A DNA stretch of 61,283 nt from Candidatus Methylobacter oryzae (GCA_945861405.1 CAMAUL010000011.1:1-61283), one strand, 5' to 3'; shown: positions 24,878 through 34,598, counted from the first letter of the stretch. Notes: generated from the letters alone by a model not told the origin. A program made the numbers and translations.

Positions 24878-25479
24878 TGGTTGCCCCCTGCTTTCTTGCG
24901 CATCACTCGCGAACGATGCGCTTCACTTTGTTTAGCACATCCTATGGGCCCTGGCTGCACTGGCATTAAGTCAAGGATTTGGCGTTGTGTGGGCGCGAAT
25001 TTATTCGCGCATTTATCACCCACTGCGCGAATAAATTCGCGCCCACAACGTTTAATCATAACTATTTTTCAGCTTAACTTAATGGCAGTGGCCCTGGCCC
25101 TCAGGGCAATCGCATTAAAATTTAGGTGAAAACAACAATTTATGTGGCATTTCGCCTCAAAAATGCCTATTAATTGACTTGACAAAGAAAATTTCATCAG
25201 TACTGGTAAAAAAATAATGAGGGACGTTCCGATAATTGTGGAAAATCCTTTGTAAAAACCTAGATTTTCATAACTTCATGCCCAACGTATCGCAATACCT
25301 ACATAAATGATTGTTTTTATAATTACTTTTAATGCGTTTGCCCTGCCCTGGCCCTGGCTGGGGAAGAGTCGAGCAAGGCTAAAGGCTAAAAATCATGCCG
25401 ACAACCAACGTTTAGCCAATATTCCACCTCGTAGATAGGTAATGGCTGTCAAAATCATAAAAATATAGGGCTTACTAGA
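24878..25479. other. 602-bp non-coding stretch with repeats
   Basis: Its left part holds a half copy of the ATAGGATG repeat (about 24911-24945) and the near-perfect inverted repeat at 24983-25050. The rest is AT-rich, with GGCCCTGGC words repeated at about 25090 and 25350 and a repeat word AAGGCTAAAGGCTAAA near 25375. I see no open frame with protein-like content. It may mark the edge of an acquired segment that contains the next gene. Confidence 0.5.
24983..25050. repeat. inverted repeat E (GTGGGCGCGAATTTATTCGC)
   Basis: Arms CGTTGTGTGGGCGCGAATTT, ATTCGCGCA and their complement TGCGCGAATAAATTCGCGCC, CACAACG surround a loop of about 12 bases. The long near-perfect stem suggests a REP/BIME-like or MITE-like repeat. 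No poly-T follows, so a terminator is less likely. Confidence 0.7.
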
Positions 25480-26115
25480 ATGGATTGGTTAACTTTTTTT
25501 GCAGACATCACAAAAACGCTAACGTGGCCAATATTTGGTGGGTGCGTAGCTCTATTATTCCATAAACCAATTTCAGGCTTTATTAACCGAACCATAAAAA
25601 TCGATAAAGACGGAGTGACTGCGATTTCAGCTCCTGAAGCTCAGCGTGAAAAGCAAAAACCTGAGGCAGTACAGCAACTTCTTGACGCTATAGGTAAATC
25701 AATAGTAATCACAGCGATTGAAGATAGTATTAAGGATGAATTAAAAACAAAAGGATTAAGTACGGATGGAGACAGCATAGATATTCTCATCAGACATTTA
25801 GCTGGCACCCAACTGCTTTTATCTTTTGAACAAATACACAATCTAATTTTTGGTAGCCAAATTTTTCTACTTAAAAAACTTAATGAAGTTGCTGGACAAG
25901 GCAGGGCTTCATCTTTTGTTGATGACCATTTTGATCACATTAAATCGCTATATCCAGATACGTTTGATGATTGGTCAGTTAATCAATACCTCAATTTTAT
26001 GTTTGGACATTCACTCATCACTCTTCAAAGCAACCAAATTCATATTACAAACAAAGGTGTAGAATATCTAACATGGATAGCACGGAATGGAATTCCTGAA
26101 AACAAGCCGCTATAG
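25480..26115 (+). CDS. hypothetical protein with one N-terminal membrane segment, 211 aa
   Basis: Not recognised. The N terminus MDWLTFFADITKTLTWPIFG continues into one hydrophobic stretch (about 9-30), and the remaining 180 residues are soluble and probably cytoplasmic. The gene is markedly AT-rich compared with its neighbours, with many AAA and ATT codons. It is flanked by non-coding DNA on one side and a MITE on the other, which suggests horizontal gain. No clear ribosome site is seen. It may belong to a defence or membrane-associated accessory system, but there is no specific evidence. Confidence 0.55.
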   Translation: MDWLTFFADITKTLTWPIFGGCVALLFHKPISGFINRTIKIDKDGVTAISAPEAQREKQKPEAVQQLLDAIGKSIVITAIEDSIKDELKTKGLSTDGDSIDILIRHLAGTQLLLSFEQIHNLIFGSQIFLLKKLNEVAGQGRASSFVDDHFDHIKSLYPDTFDDWSVNQYLNFMFGHSLITLQSNQIHITNKGVEYLTWIARNGIPENKPL

Positions 26116-26173
26116 GCGAGTAGGTCGAGCAACATCTTTTCATTGCCCGACATTTCGACTACTTGCTTTGTAA

Positions 26174-26318
26174 CTGAAGTTTCCCAGTTTTTGAGTCCGC
26201 AGCCTATAAAGGAAAACGTATTAAATTGGGGTTTGCCATAAACGGAGCAAACCCTGCGTTAAATACCTACCCCGCATAGGTAGCGGGATTAGGAGTTTTA
26301 AAAACTGGGAAACTTCAG
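26174..26318. mobile_element. MITE, 145 bp, with perfect 19-bp ends and 8-bp target duplication
   Basis: The terminal inverted repeats CTGAAGTTTCCCAGTTTTT (26174-26192) and AAAAACTGGGAAACTTCAG (26300-26318) are perfect complements. The host bases CTTTGTAA occur on both sides (26166-26173 and 26319-26326), a clean 8-bp duplication. The inside has no open frame, so the element must be moved by a transposase encoded elsewhere. It inserted 12 bases beyond the tsaD stop codon. The perfect ends indicate recent movement. Confidence 0.93.
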
Positions 26319-26337
26319 CTTTGTAACTTTCGCCGAT

Positions 26338-27342
26338 TTAATTCAATTCACTAATCGGCCAGCGAGGCCGCGCATAAATCTCCAGCCCTTGCTGCTGGCC
26401 CGCTATTAAGCGCTGGCAACCGGCATAGGCGATCATCGCGCCATTATCGGTGCAAAATTCGAGGCGTGGAAAATAAAGCTGGGCATTTTCCTTGGCAACC
26501 ATTTGGGTCAGGCTTGCGCGAATTTGCTTGTTGGCGCTGACGCCCCCGGCAATAACCAGTCTTTTCAAACCGGTTTGTTGCAAAGCCCGCTTGCATTTGA
26601 TGCTCAGCGTCTCGGCAACCGCCTGCTGGAATGCGGCGGCGACATCGGCTTTATCCTGATCCGTCTTTCCAGAGGTATTGACGGTATTCATCGTGAATGT
26701 TTTTAAGCCGCTGAAACTAAAATCCAAGCCGGGGCGGTCGGTCATCGGGCGGGGGAATTTGATCTGCGGCGTACCCTGTTCTGCCAAGGCGGACAGTTTC
26801 GGCCCGCCGGGATAACCCAAGCCCAGCATTTTCGCGGTTTTGTCAAAAGCTTCACCGGCCGCATCGTCAAGGGATTCGCCTAACAGTTGATAGCGGCCGA
26901 TACCCTCGACCTGCACCAGCAGGGTATGCCCCCCGGAAATCAGCAACGCGACAAAAGGAAATTCCGGCGGGTTTTCTTCCAGCATCGGCGCCAGCAGATG
27001 CCCTTCCATGTGATGAACGGCTATCGCCGGAATTTGCCATGCCCAAGCCAGGCTTCTGGCTGTTGCAGCGCCGACCAATAAGGCTCCCATCAGCCCTGGC
27101 CCTGCGGTGTAGGCAATGCCGTTAATGCCGCTGCCGGTCAATCCGCTTTCCTTTAGGCATTGCTTGATCAGCGGCACTAATTTTCGAATGTGGTCGCGCG
27201 ATGCCAACTCGGGAACGACGCCGCCGTATTCGCTATGCATGTCAACTTGGCTGTACAAAAGATGGCTGCACAAGCCGTGTTCGGAGTGATAAATGGCGAC
27301 GCCGGTTTCGTCACAAGAGGTTTCTATGCCTAAAACGTACAT
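26338..27342 (-). CDS. tsaD: tRNA N6-adenosine threonylcarbamoyltransferase
   Basis: Catalytic subunit for t6A synthesis at position 37 of ANN-decoding tRNAs, working with TsaB, TsaE and TsaC. The 334-residue protein carries [14 protein letters not shown], the metal-binding [17 protein letters not shown] and the C-terminal [15 protein letters not shown] with [13 protein letters not shown]. All typical motifs are intact and length is normal. The gene is divergent from rpsU, the common arrangement in gammaproteobacteria. Confidence 0.96.
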   Translation of the reverse strand: MYVLGIETSCDETGVAIYHSEHGLCSHLLYSQVDMHSEYGGVVPELASRDHIRKLVPLIKQCLKESGLTGSGINGIAYTAGPGLMGALLVGAATARSLAWAWQIPAIAVHHMEGHLLAPMLEENPPEFPFVALLISGGHTLLVQVEGIGRYQLLGESLDDAAGEAFDKTAKMLGLGYPGGPKLSALAEQGTPQIKFPRPMTDRPGLDFSFSGLKTFTMNTVNTSGKTDQDKADVAAAFQQAVAETLSIKCKRALQQTGLKRLVIAGGVSANKQIRASLTQMVAKENAQLYFPRLEFCTDNGAMIAYAGCQRLIAGQQQGLEIYARPRWPISELN

Positions 27343-27349
27343 TGAGTTT

Positions 27350-27377
27350 TTGAAATTTATAAAAGTAAAGGTATAAT
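27350..27377 (+). promoter_or_regulatory. sigma-70 type promoter for rpsU-yqeY-dnaG-rpoD
   Basis: TTGAAA at 27350-27355 and TATAAT at 27372-27377, 16 bases apart, lie 70 bases before rpsU. The position and consensus match support the main promoter of the macromolecular-synthesis operon. Confidence 0.6.
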
Positions 27378-27446
27378 TAAGGGTTCTGTTTGTTCAGTGG
27401 ATTAAAAATCCTAACTTTTTAAATATTAACATATTCGGGAATAATA

Positions 27447-27680
27447 ATGCCGTCAGTAAAAATCAAAGAAAACGAACCATTTGATATTGCGATTCGCCGT
27501 TTTAAACGCGCTTGTGAAAAAGCGGGTGTATTGGCAGAAGTGCGTCGCCGCGAGTTTTACGAAAAACCAACCGCAGAGCGTAAACGTAAAGGCGCAGCTG
27601 CTGTTAAGCGCCACTTGAAGAAATTGGCGCGTGAACGTTATGCGTTGAAAAACCTGCGTCGTGGACGTCCTGCACTGTAA
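27447..27680 (+). CDS. rpsU: 30S ribosomal protein S21
   Basis: A basic 77-residue small-subunit protein that helps mRNA start-site recognition. It matches E. coli S21 along [40 protein letters not shown] and [12 protein letters not shown], with a C terminus about six residues longer (LRRGRPAL). It is first in the classical operon followed here by yqeY, dnaG and rpoD. Confidence 0.97.
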   Translation: MPSVKIKENEPFDIAIRRFKRACEKAGVLAEVRRREFYEKPTAERKRKGAAAVKRHLKKLARERYALKNLRRGRPAL

Positions 27681-27697
27681 ATTGTAAGGTTAATGCG

Positions 27698-28144
27698 ATG
27701 GATTTGTTAACAGATCGTATCAAGGAAGATATGAAGGCCTCCATGAAAGGGGGCAATAAAGCAAGGCTCGGTGTGATTCGTTTGATTTTGGCGGCTATTA
27801 AGCAGGTTGAAGTCGATGAACGCATCGTTCTGGATAACGAACGCGTTATCCAGGTGCTTGATAAGATGCTTAAGCAGCGGCGCGAATCTATCCGCCAATT
27901 TGCCGATGCCGGTAGGACTGACCTAGTCGCCATTGAAGAGGCTGAAATCCCGGTGATTCAGGATTTTATGCCGCAAGCGCTGACCGAAACTGAAATTGAT
28001 GCGATGGTTAAGGATGCGGTTGCAGAATCCGGTGCCGAATCGGTTAAGGATATGGGCAAGGTCATGGCTTTGCTTAAGGCAAAAATGCAGGGGCGCGCCG
28101 ATATGTCGGCTGTGAGTCTAAAAATCAAGGCTGCACTGGCGTAG
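27698..28144 (+). CDS. yqeY: GatB/YqeY domain protein
   Basis: A 148-residue cytoplasmic protein with the helical domain also found at the C terminus of GatB, thought to contact tRNA. The pattern LLTDRIKEDMKASMKGGNKA, RLGVIRLILAAIKQ and PVIQDFMPQALTETEI is typical of the family. It lies between rpsU and dnaG, as in many proteobacteria. Its last codon GCG is followed by TAG, which is part of repeat D copy 2. Confidence 0.92.
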   Translation: MDLLTDRIKEDMKASMKGGNKARLGVIRLILAAIKQVEVDERIVLDNERVIQVLDKMLKQRRESIRQFADAGRTDLVAIEEAEIPVIQDFMPQALTETEIDAMVKDAVAESGAESVKDMGKVMALLKAKMQGRADMSAVSLKIKAALA

Positions 28145-28211
28145 GGGCAGGTCTTGTGCCTGCACTTTCTGCCCTAGCCCTATTTGGGCAACCACAAGGG
28201 ATTGCCCCTAC
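28141..28211. repeat. repeat D copy 2
   Basis: Begins GTAGGGGCAGGTCTTGTGCC and ends GGGATTGCCCCTAC, matching copy 1 at 18055 in both ends and in GCAACCACAAGGGATTGCCC. Its first TAG is the stop codon of yqeY. Confidence 0.85.
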
Positions 28212-28252
28212 ATTGCTTACCTCCCGCTTTCGTGTAGCTGTCGGAGCATTGC

Positions 28253-30010
28253 ATGTCCGGTAGAATCCCCCGCGAATTTATCGATGACCTGCTAGTGCGG
28301 GTCGATATTGTCGATTTAATCGATTCGCACGTCCCTCTGAAAAAAACGGGTAACAATTTTGTCGCCCGCTGCCCTTTTCACGCCGAAAAAACCCCTAGCT
28401 TTTCCGTAAACCGGAAAAAACAATTCTTCCATTGCTTCGGCTGCGGTGCTAGCGGTAACGCGATTAGTTTTCTGATGGATTTTAGCCATCTTGATTTTGT
28501 TGAAGCGGTTGAAGACTTGGCGGGATTTGTTGGCATCGATGTGCCCAGAGAATCCATCGAATACCAAGCAGCAGGGTCAAAGAAAGAAGATTTAAACAGC
28601 CTGTATAGGCTGATGGAGCAGGTAGCCGCCTTTTATGTGGAGCAGTTGCGCACCAGCGATGAAGGGAAAATAGCCGTTGAGTATTTAAAAAACCGAGGCG
28701 TCAGCGGCGATTGCGCCGGTGATTTCATGCTCGGCTACGCGCCTGACGAATGGAAAGCCCTGGCGTCCCGATTTAACCCCAAGTTATTGCTCGAAGCCGG
28801 ATTGTTGGTCGAAAAAGAGGGGGGGCAGCCCTATGACCGTTTTCGCGGTCGACTGATGTTTCCTATCCGGGATAAGCGCGCCCGGATCATCGGCTTTGGC
28901 GGGCGAGTGCTCGACGATTCTTTGCCCAAATACTTGAATTCCCCGGAAACACCCCTATTTCATAAAGGCAAAGAAGTTTACGGCTTGTACGAGCTGCTGG
29001 AAAAGAATAGTAAGCCCCAGAGGATTTTGATCGTCGAGGGCTATATGGATGTTATCGCCTTGGCTCAGTTCGGTATTCATTATGCCGTTGCGGCCTTGGG
29101 GACGGCAGCATCGCAAGCGCATCTGGATTTATTATTCCGGTTTTCCTCGGAACTGGTGTTTTGTTTCGATGGCGACAAAGCGGGGCGGGAAGCTGCATGG
29201 CGGGCGATGGAAGCGGCTTTCTCCAGTTTAAAAGACGGGCGACAGATACGCATCATGCTGTTGCCGCAACATCACGATCCCGATTCGCTGGTGCGCGAGG
29301 AAGGGGTTGATGGCTTTATTGGTCGCGTACAGGCTGCTGAGACTTTGTCGGAGTATTTCTTCGGTCATATCTCAAGTGAGCTGAGTTTGTCCGAAATGGA
29401 AGGGCGGGCGCAATTAGTCAACAAAGCTAAGCCATATCTGGAAAAACTGCCGGACAGCGTTTTTAAAGAGATGATGTATGCCCGGTTAAAAGAACTATCT
29501 GGCTGGGGCGGTCTGGATGTTTTGGAGAATGCAACTACACTTGATTCCAGGCAGGCATATAGGCATAACCCGAGACAAGATTCAAAAATAGGCAGAAAAC
29601 AATTCCAAGGCAACAAGTCGGCACGCACTGCAATTGCTTTGCTAATCCAAAATCCCAGGTTGGCTGAGCTGGTTGAGCAGCGGGATATTGATTGGAGTGG
29701 GCTGGAGTTTCCAGGTGTGGATCTACTTAAAAATATTTTGCAAATGATTGCTGACAAGAATCCGGCAAATCAAGCTGTTTTGCTGGAGTGTTATCGGGAT
29801 GCCTCCGATGAAAAAACCATAAAAGCCCTAGCTTTATGGGATTTGTTGATTCCAGATGATGGAGTCGATGCTGAGTTCTGCGGTGCACTGGATACATTGC
29901 TGACTCAAGCCAGAAACACTATTTGGGAAAGATTGCTGGATAAAAGCAAGATCAAAGAATTGGATGCGCAGGAAAAAGAGCTGTTTCGTAAAATGCAGGC
30001 AGCAAAATAG
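28253..30010 (+). CDS. dnaG: DNA primase
   Basis: Makes RNA primers for the replication fork. The 585-residue protein has the N-terminal zinc site CPFHAEKTPSF with HCFGCGASG (about 41-64), the RNA polymerase domain, and the TOPRIM motifs LIVEGYMDVIALAQ (about 260) and CFDGDKAGREAAW. A C-terminal helicase-binding domain of about 140 residues follows. Length is normal. The operon position before rpoD is conserved. An element B copy begins two bases after its stop codon. Confidence 0.96.
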   Translation: MSGRIPREFIDDLLVRVDIVDLIDSHVPLKKTGNNFVARCPFHAEKTPSFSVNRKKQFFHCFGCGASGNAISFLMDFSHLDFVEAVEDLAGFVGIDVPRESIEYQAAGSKKEDLNSLYRLMEQVAAFYVEQLRTSDEGKIAVEYLKNRGVSGDCAGDFMLGYAPDEWKALASRFNPKLLLEAGLLVEKEGGQPYDRFRGRLMFPIRDKRARIIGFGGRVLDDSLPKYLNSPETPLFHKGKEVYGLYELLEKNSKPQRILIVEGYMDVIALAQFGIHYAVAALGTAASQAHLDLLFRFSSELVFCFDGDKAGREAAWRAMEAAFSSLKDGRQIRIMLLPQHHDPDSLVREEGVDGFIGRVQAAETLSEYFFGHISSELSLSEMEGRAQLVNKAKPYLEKLPDSVFKEMMYARLKELSGWGGLDVLENATTLDSRQAYRHNPRQDSKIGRKQFQGNKSARTAIALLIQNPRLAELVEQRDIDWSGLEFPGVDLLKNILQMIADKNPANQAVLLECYRDASDEKTIKALALWDLLIPDDGVDAEFCGALDTLLTQARNTIWERLLDKSKIKELDAQEKELFRKMQAAK

Positions 30011-30012
30011 TT

Positions 30013-30082
30013 TCATGTCGGGCTTTCCTGCCCGACACCCTTCGGGTAAATGCAAATCTGTTCCAGACAGATTTGTGGTGCA
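30013..30082 (-). repeat. element B copy 2 (between dnaG and rpoD)
   Basis: On the minus strand it reads CACAAATCTGTCTGGAACAG, ATTTGCATTTACCCGAAGGG, then GTCGGGCAGGAAAGCCCGAC. Compared with pepN, the first stem changes C-G to T-A and the second stem changes several pairs together. On the plus strand the hairpin lies at the very end of dnaG and might also affect read-through into rpoD. Confidence 0.85.
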
Positions 30083-30101
30083 AAATAATAGAAATTTATA
30101 G

Positions 30102-30107
30102 TATAAT
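30102..30107 (+). promoter_or_regulatory. possible -10 box of an rpoD-proximal promoter
   Basis: TATAAT lies 50 bases before rpoD; the best -35 candidate (TGCAAA at 30079-30084, 17 bases away) is weak. Confidence 0.4.
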
Positions 30108-30156
30108 TTTCGGTTCGGCAAAGTCATGTCGAGCAGAGTCACTCCGTGAGTAAATA

Positions 30157-31965
30157 ATGAATCAAGAACAGCAGCAGTCCCAGCTTAAACAATTGATAGC
30201 CAAAGGCAAAATGCAGGGTTACCTGACTTATGCCGAGGTTAACGATCACTTGCCCAGTGATATTGTTGATCCTGAACAAATTGAAGATATTATTGGCATG
30301 ATCAATGATATGGGGATTCAGGTTTATGAAGTTGCCCCGGATGAAGACTCCCTGATTACCGATTCAGCGGCTGTTACTACCGACGATGAAGATGCCGAAG
30401 AAGTCGCCGCTTTAGCCTCTGTAGATAGCGAGTTCGGCAGAACCACGGATCCGGTGCGCATGTACATGCGGGAAATGGGCTCGGTGGAGTTGCTGACTCG
30501 CGCAGACGAATTGAAGATTGCCAAGCGCATCGAAGAAGGCCAGCAACAGCTGGTTAAAGCCATTGCCCGCTCCTGCATCGTTGTTGAAGATTTTTTGCAA
30601 TCATTTGATGGCATTTCCGGCGAGGAAGGCAGCATTCGCCTGACAGATTTAATTACCGGTTTTGTGGATTTAAGCGAACCTGAGGATTTTGTCGCCGCCT
30701 TGCCCGTCAGCGACGATGTTGAAGAGACTGCCGCCGAAGAAGAGCCGAAGGGACTCAATTACGAAGAAGTCAAAGAGAAAGTCGGGGCGCTCAGAAAGCA
30801 GTTGAAAACAGCTGCCGCCGCCATCAAAAAACATGGCTATTCAAGCGACAAAACGGAAAAAGAGTTTGAAGCTTTGGCTGATTTGTTCATGGAATTTAAA
30901 TGGACGCCGCAATATCTAAAGAAATTGACCGCGATTATCCCTAATGGCGTTGCCACTGTGCGTGAGCAGGAAAAGCAGATTATGGACGTCTGCATCAATC
31001 ATGCAAAGATGCCGCGTAAGGAATTTATCGCCTCTTTCCCTGAGCATGAATCCAGTTCGGAATGGTTCGATCGGTATTTGAACGCAGGAAGCAAGTATTC
31101 GGCAGCATTGAAAGAGCGCGAAAAAGAAGTGCGCAAAGCCCAAAAGATATTGGCCGATATAGAGTCGGAATATGGCCTGACCATTAGCGGACTAAAAGAC
31201 ATTAACCGGCGCATGTCTATCGGCGAAGCCAAGGCACGGCGCGCTAAAAAAGAAATGATTGAAGCCAATTTAAGGCTGGTTATTTCAATCGCTAAAAAAT
31301 ATACCAACCGTGGATTGCAATTTCTGGATTTGATTCAGGAAGGCAATATCGGTTTAATGAAAGCCGTCGATAAATTTGAGTACCGTCGCGGGTATAAGTT
31401 TTCTACCTATGCAACTTGGTGGATCAGACAGGCTATTACCCGATCCATTGCGGATCAAGCCAGAACTATCCGTATTCCGGTGCATATGATCGAAACGATC
31501 AATAAATTGAATCGGATTTCCAGGCAGATACTTCAGGAATTGGGTCGGGAAGCCACGCCGGAAGAGCTGGCAGAACGCATGGAAATGCCGGAAGATAAGG
31601 TTCGCAAGGTATTAAAAATCGCCAAAGAGCCTATTTCAATGGAAACGCCTATCGGGGACGATGAAGATTCTCATTTGGGAGATTTCATTGAAGATGCTAA
31701 AGTATTGTCCCCGGTTGAGGCGGCAACGATAGCCGGATTGCGTGAATCGACACAAAATGTGTTGGCGGGATTGACGGCAAGAGAGGCAAAAGTTCTGCGC
31801 ATGCGTTTTGGTATTAATATGAATACCGACCATACGCTGGAAGAAGTGGGCAAGCAGTTTGATGTGACGCGCGAGCGGATTCGTCAAATTGAAGCCAAGG
31901 CATTGAGAAAACTCAGACATCCTTCAAGATCAGAGCAATTAAGGTGCTTTCTGGATGGCGAGTAA
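30157..31965 (+). CDS. rpoD: RNA polymerase sigma-70 factor
   Basis: The primary sigma factor. In order the 602 residues contain region 1.1 (about 1-80), region 1.2 ([18 protein letters not shown]), a long non-conserved acidic insert, region 2 ([40 protein letters not shown] and [20 protein letters not shown]), region 3, and region 4 with the helix-turn-helix ([20 protein letters not shown]). The -10 and -35 reading regions are intact. The C-terminal end [13 protein letters not shown] is typical. A tRNA gene follows after 12 bases. Confidence 0.98.
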   Translation: MNQEQQQSQLKQLIAKGKMQGYLTYAEVNDHLPSDIVDPEQIEDIIGMINDMGIQVYEVAPDEDSLITDSAAVTTDDEDAEEVAALASVDSEFGRTTDPVRMYMREMGSVELLTRADELKIAKRIEEGQQQLVKAIARSCIVVEDFLQSFDGISGEEGSIRLTDLITGFVDLSEPEDFVAALPVSDDVEETAAEEEPKGLNYEEVKEKVGALRKQLKTAAAAIKKHGYSSDKTEKEFEALADLFMEFKWTPQYLKKLTAIIPNGVATVREQEKQIMDVCINHAKMPRKEFIASFPEHESSSEWFDRYLNAGSKYSAALKEREKEVRKAQKILADIESEYGLTISGLKDINRRMSIGEAKARRAKKEMIEANLRLVISIAKKYTNRGLQFLDLIQEGNIGLMKAVDKFEYRRGYKFSTYATWWIRQAITRSIADQARTIRIPVHMIETINKLNRISRQILQELGREATPEELAERMEMPEDKVRKVLKIAKEPISMETPIGDDEDSHLGDFIEDAKVLSPVEAATIAGLRESTQNVLAGLTAREAKVLRMRFGINMNTDHTLEEVGKQFDVTRERIRQIEAKALRKLRHPSRSEQLRCFLDGE

Positions 31966-31977
31966 ATAATTCATTAA

Positions 31978-32054
31978 GGGCCCTTAGCTCAGTTGGTTAG
32001 AGCGTCCGACTCATAATCGGCAGGTCGTAGGTTCAAGTCCTACAGGGCCCACCA
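31978..32054 (+). tRNA. ileX: tRNA-Ile2 (anticodon CAT, to be lysidine-modified)
   Basis: A 77-base cloverleaf with acceptor stem GGGCCCT/AGGGCCC, D-arm TTAGCTCAGTTGGTTAGAGC, anticodon loop CTCATAA, T-arm GTAGGTTCAAGTCCTAC and encoded CCA. The CAT anticodon could be methionine, but the acceptor stem and T-arm closely resemble E. coli tRNA-Ile2, which reads AUA after TilS modification. The base 27-43 pair is weak. It follows rpoD, as in several gammaproteobacteria where it is often labelled tRNA-Met. Confidence 0.9.
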
Positions 32055-32062
32055 TACACACG

Positions 32063-32086
32063 AAGGCTGCATAGGCGGCCTTTTGT
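32063..32086 (+). terminator. intrinsic terminator after rpoD and tRNA
   Basis: Perfect 8-bp stem AAGGCTGC/GCGGCCTT (one G-U) with loop ATAG, followed by TTGT. It lies between the tRNA and metK. Confidence 0.6.
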
Positions 32087-32120
32087 ACATTAGGGTTTTA
32101 TATTTTAACAAGGTGGTATC

Positions 32121-33284
32121 GTGAGCAATAATTATACTTTCACATCAGAATCAGTTTCAGAAGGGCATCCCGACAAGGTTGCCGATCAAATTTCAGATGC
32201 GGTACTTGATGCCTTATTGGCACAAGATCCTCGTTCTCGCGTTGCTTGCGAAACACTGGTAAAGACCGGCATGGTCATTTTGGCGGGTGAAGTCACCACT
32301 AATGCCTGGGTTGACCTTGAAGCCCTGGTGCGAAAAGTCGTTTGTGACATCGGCTATGATCACGGCGATATCGGTTTCGACGGACAAAGCTGCGCTGTTT
32401 TAAATGCCATTGGCAAGCAGTCGGCCGATATTGCGATGGGCGTCGACGAAGCTGATGACCACGAACAAGGCGCAGGCGACCAGGGCTTGATGTTCGGTTA
32501 TGCCAGCAATGAAACCGATGTGCTGATGCCAGCCCCGATTACTTATTCCCATTTGCTGGTCAAACGCCAATCTGAAGTCCGTAAAAATAAAACCCTACCT
32601 TGGTTACGTCCTGATGCCAAAAGCCAGATTACTTTCCGTTATGAAAATAACAAACCGGTAGCAATTGACGCCGTGGTTTTATCTACTCAGCATTCACCCG
32701 AAATTGCCACAAAAGCATTGCATGAAGCGGTGATGGATGAAATTATCCTGCCGGTTCTACCTAAAGAATGGCTGCATAAAGACACCAAATATTTCATTAA
32801 CCCAACCGGCCAGTTCATTATCGGCGGCCCTGTCGGCGATTGCGGCCTGACCGGTCGTAAAATTATCGTTGATTCTTACGGCGGCATGGCAAGACATGGC
32901 GGCGGCGCATTTTCAGGCAAGGATCCATCAAAAGTCGACCGTTCCGCAGCCTACATGGCGCGTTATGTAGCAAAAAACATTGTTGCCGCCGGATTGGCCG
33001 AGCGCTGTGAAATCCAGGTTTCTTACGCGATTGGCGTTGCAGAACCTACGTCTATCACGGTTGAAACCTTCGGTACCGGTAAAATCAGTGAAGACAGACT
33101 GGTACAAATTATCAGAGACATTTTTGATTTAAGACCCAAAGGCTTGATTGCAATGCTGGGCTTATTAAAACCCATCTACCAAACAACAGCGGCGTACGGT
33201 CATTTCGGTCGCACCGAAGACTCCTTTAGCTGGGAAAAAACCGACAAAGTTGACGCATTAAAAGATGCGGCTGGTCTTAACTAA
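32121..33284 (+). CDS. metK: S-adenosylmethionine synthetase
   Basis: Makes S-adenosylmethionine from methionine and ATP. The 387 residues start at a GTG codon preceded by AAGGTGG. Family motifs are present: [19 protein letters not shown], the loop [12 protein letters not shown], the C-terminal [19 protein letters not shown] and GHFGR. Length matches. The following gene ahcY begins 22 bases later and metF is third, so the three form a methyl-cycle gene set. No SAM or SAH riboswitch is seen; the 66-base leader is too short and holds only a terminator-like hairpin. Confidence 0.97.
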   Translation: MSNNYTFTSESVSEGHPDKVADQISDAVLDALLAQDPRSRVACETLVKTGMVILAGEVTTNAWVDLEALVRKVVCDIGYDHGDIGFDGQSCAVLNAIGKQSADIAMGVDEADDHEQGAGDQGLMFGYASNETDVLMPAPITYSHLLVKRQSEVRKNKTLPWLRPDAKSQITFRYENNKPVAIDAVVLSTQHSPEIATKALHEAVMDEIILPVLPKEWLHKDTKYFINPTGQFIIGGPVGDCGLTGRKIIVDSYGGMARHGGGAFSGKDPSKVDRSAAYMARYVAKNIVAAGLAERCEIQVSYAIGVAEPTSITVETFGTGKISEDRLVQIIRDIFDLRPKGLIAMLGLLKPIYQTTAAYGHFGRTEDSFSWEKTDKVDALKDAAGLN

Positions 33285-33305
33285 ATACCAAATAAAGGAA
33301 AAATA

Positions 33306-34598
33306 ATGAGCCAACCAGATTATAAAATTGCCGATATTGCTTTGGCAGCATGGGGCCGCAAGGAAATAAATATTGCCGAAACTGAAATGCCGGGCTTAAT
33401 GGCGCTACGTGAAGAATTCGGCGCTGTACAGCCGTTAAAAGGCGCACGTATCGCCGGTTGTTTGCACATGACTATCCAGACAGCGGTATTGATTGAAACC
33501 CTGACGGCATTAGGCGCAACCGTGCGTTGGTCTTCCTGCAACATTTTTTCTACGCAGGATCATGCGGCGGCGGCAATGGCAGCAGCTGGAATTCCCGTTT
33601 TTGCCTGGAAAGGCGAAACCGAAGAAGAAGCGGAATGGTGTATTGCTCAGACTATTGATGGTCTTGATGGCTGGCGTCCGAACATGATTCTGGATGATGG
33701 CGGCGACTTGACCGTCATGATGCACGAAAAATATCCCGAATTAATGGCTGACATTAAGGGGCTGTCCGAAGAAACCACCACCGGCGTATTGCGTCTGTAT
33801 GAAATGGTCGCCAAAGGCACGTTAAAAGTGCCTGCTTTTAATGTTAACGATTCGGTTACAAAATCTAAATTCGACAACCTGTACGGTTGCCGCGAATCGC
33901 TGGTTGACGGCATCAAGCGCGCTACCGACGTGATGATCGCCGGTAAAATCGCCGTCGTTTGCGGTTACGGCGATGTCGGTAAAGGTTGCGCACAATCGTT
34001 ACGCGGCCTGGGCGCTACGGTATTAATTACTGAAATCGACCCGATTTGCGCACTGCAGGCGGCAATGGAAGGTTATCGCGTAGTCACGATGGAAGATGCA
34101 GCTCCGCTTGCTAATATTTTTGTTACCGCAACCGGCAACTTTAATATCATTACCCATCAGCACATGGTTGCGATGAGAGATCAGGCGATTGTTTGCAATA
34201 TCGGCCATTTCGATGCGGAAATTGAAATTTCCTCATTGCGTCAATACACCTGGGAAAACATCAAACCCCAAGTCGATCATGTGATTTTCCCTGACGGCAA
34301 ACGTCTGATCATTCTGGCAGAAGGCCGTCTGGTAAACTTAGGTTGCGGTACAGGGCATCCAAGCTTTGTAATGTCTAACTCATTCTGTAATCAGGTTCTG
34401 GCGCAAATGGAACTTTGGAGCAATGCGGCGCAGTATGAAAACAAGGTTTACATCCTGCCTAAGAAGCTGGACGAAAAAGTAGCAAGATCGCATCTTAAAC
34501 AACTGGGCGTCAATTTGACCGTATTGACTGAGGCGCAAGCCAAATACATCAATGTTCCGGTTGAAGGGCCGTTTAAAGCTGATCATTATCGTTATTGA
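33306..34598 (+). CDS. ahcY: adenosylhomocysteinase
   Basis: Splits S-adenosylhomocysteine into adenosine and homocysteine with a bound NAD, removing the product that inhibits methyltransferases. The 430-residue protein has the family opening [20 protein letters not shown], the substrate motifs [13 protein letters not shown] and FAWKGET, and the NAD fold [12 protein letters not shown]. The C-terminal [12 protein letters not shown] and PFKADHYRY are complete. It is coupled in one run with metK. Such clusters are common in methylotrophs and other gammaproteobacteria. Confidence 0.97.
   Translation: MSQPDYKIADIALAAWGRKEINIAETEMPGLMALREEFGAVQPLKGARIAGCLHMTIQTAVLIETLTALGATVRWSSCNIFSTQDHAAAAMAAAGIPVFAWKGETEEEAEWCIAQTIDGLDGWRPNMILDDGGDLTVMMHEKYPELMADIKGLSEETTTGVLRLYEMVAKGTLKVPAFNVNDSVTKSKFDNLYGCRESLVDGIKRATDVMIAGKIAVVCGYGDVGKGCAQSLRGLGATVLITEIDPICALQAAMEGYRVVTMEDAAPLANIFVTATGNFNIITHQHMVAMRDQAIVCNIGHFDAEIEISSLRQYTWENIKPQVDHVIFPDGKRLIILAEGRLVNLGCGTGHPSFVMSNSFCNQVLAQMELWSNAAQYENKVYILPKKLDEKVARSHLKQLGVNLTVLTEAQAKYINVPVEGPFKADHYRY

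Noticed and set aside
29834-30142. Minus-strand 102-codon frame across the dnaG end
   Set aside because: It is antisense to dnaG and element B; the TDLHLPEG part only repeats what element B encodes in pepN.
32055-32120. SAM or SAH riboswitch before metK
   Set aside because: Only 66 bases are available, and they contain just a small terminator-like hairpin and a ribosome site.
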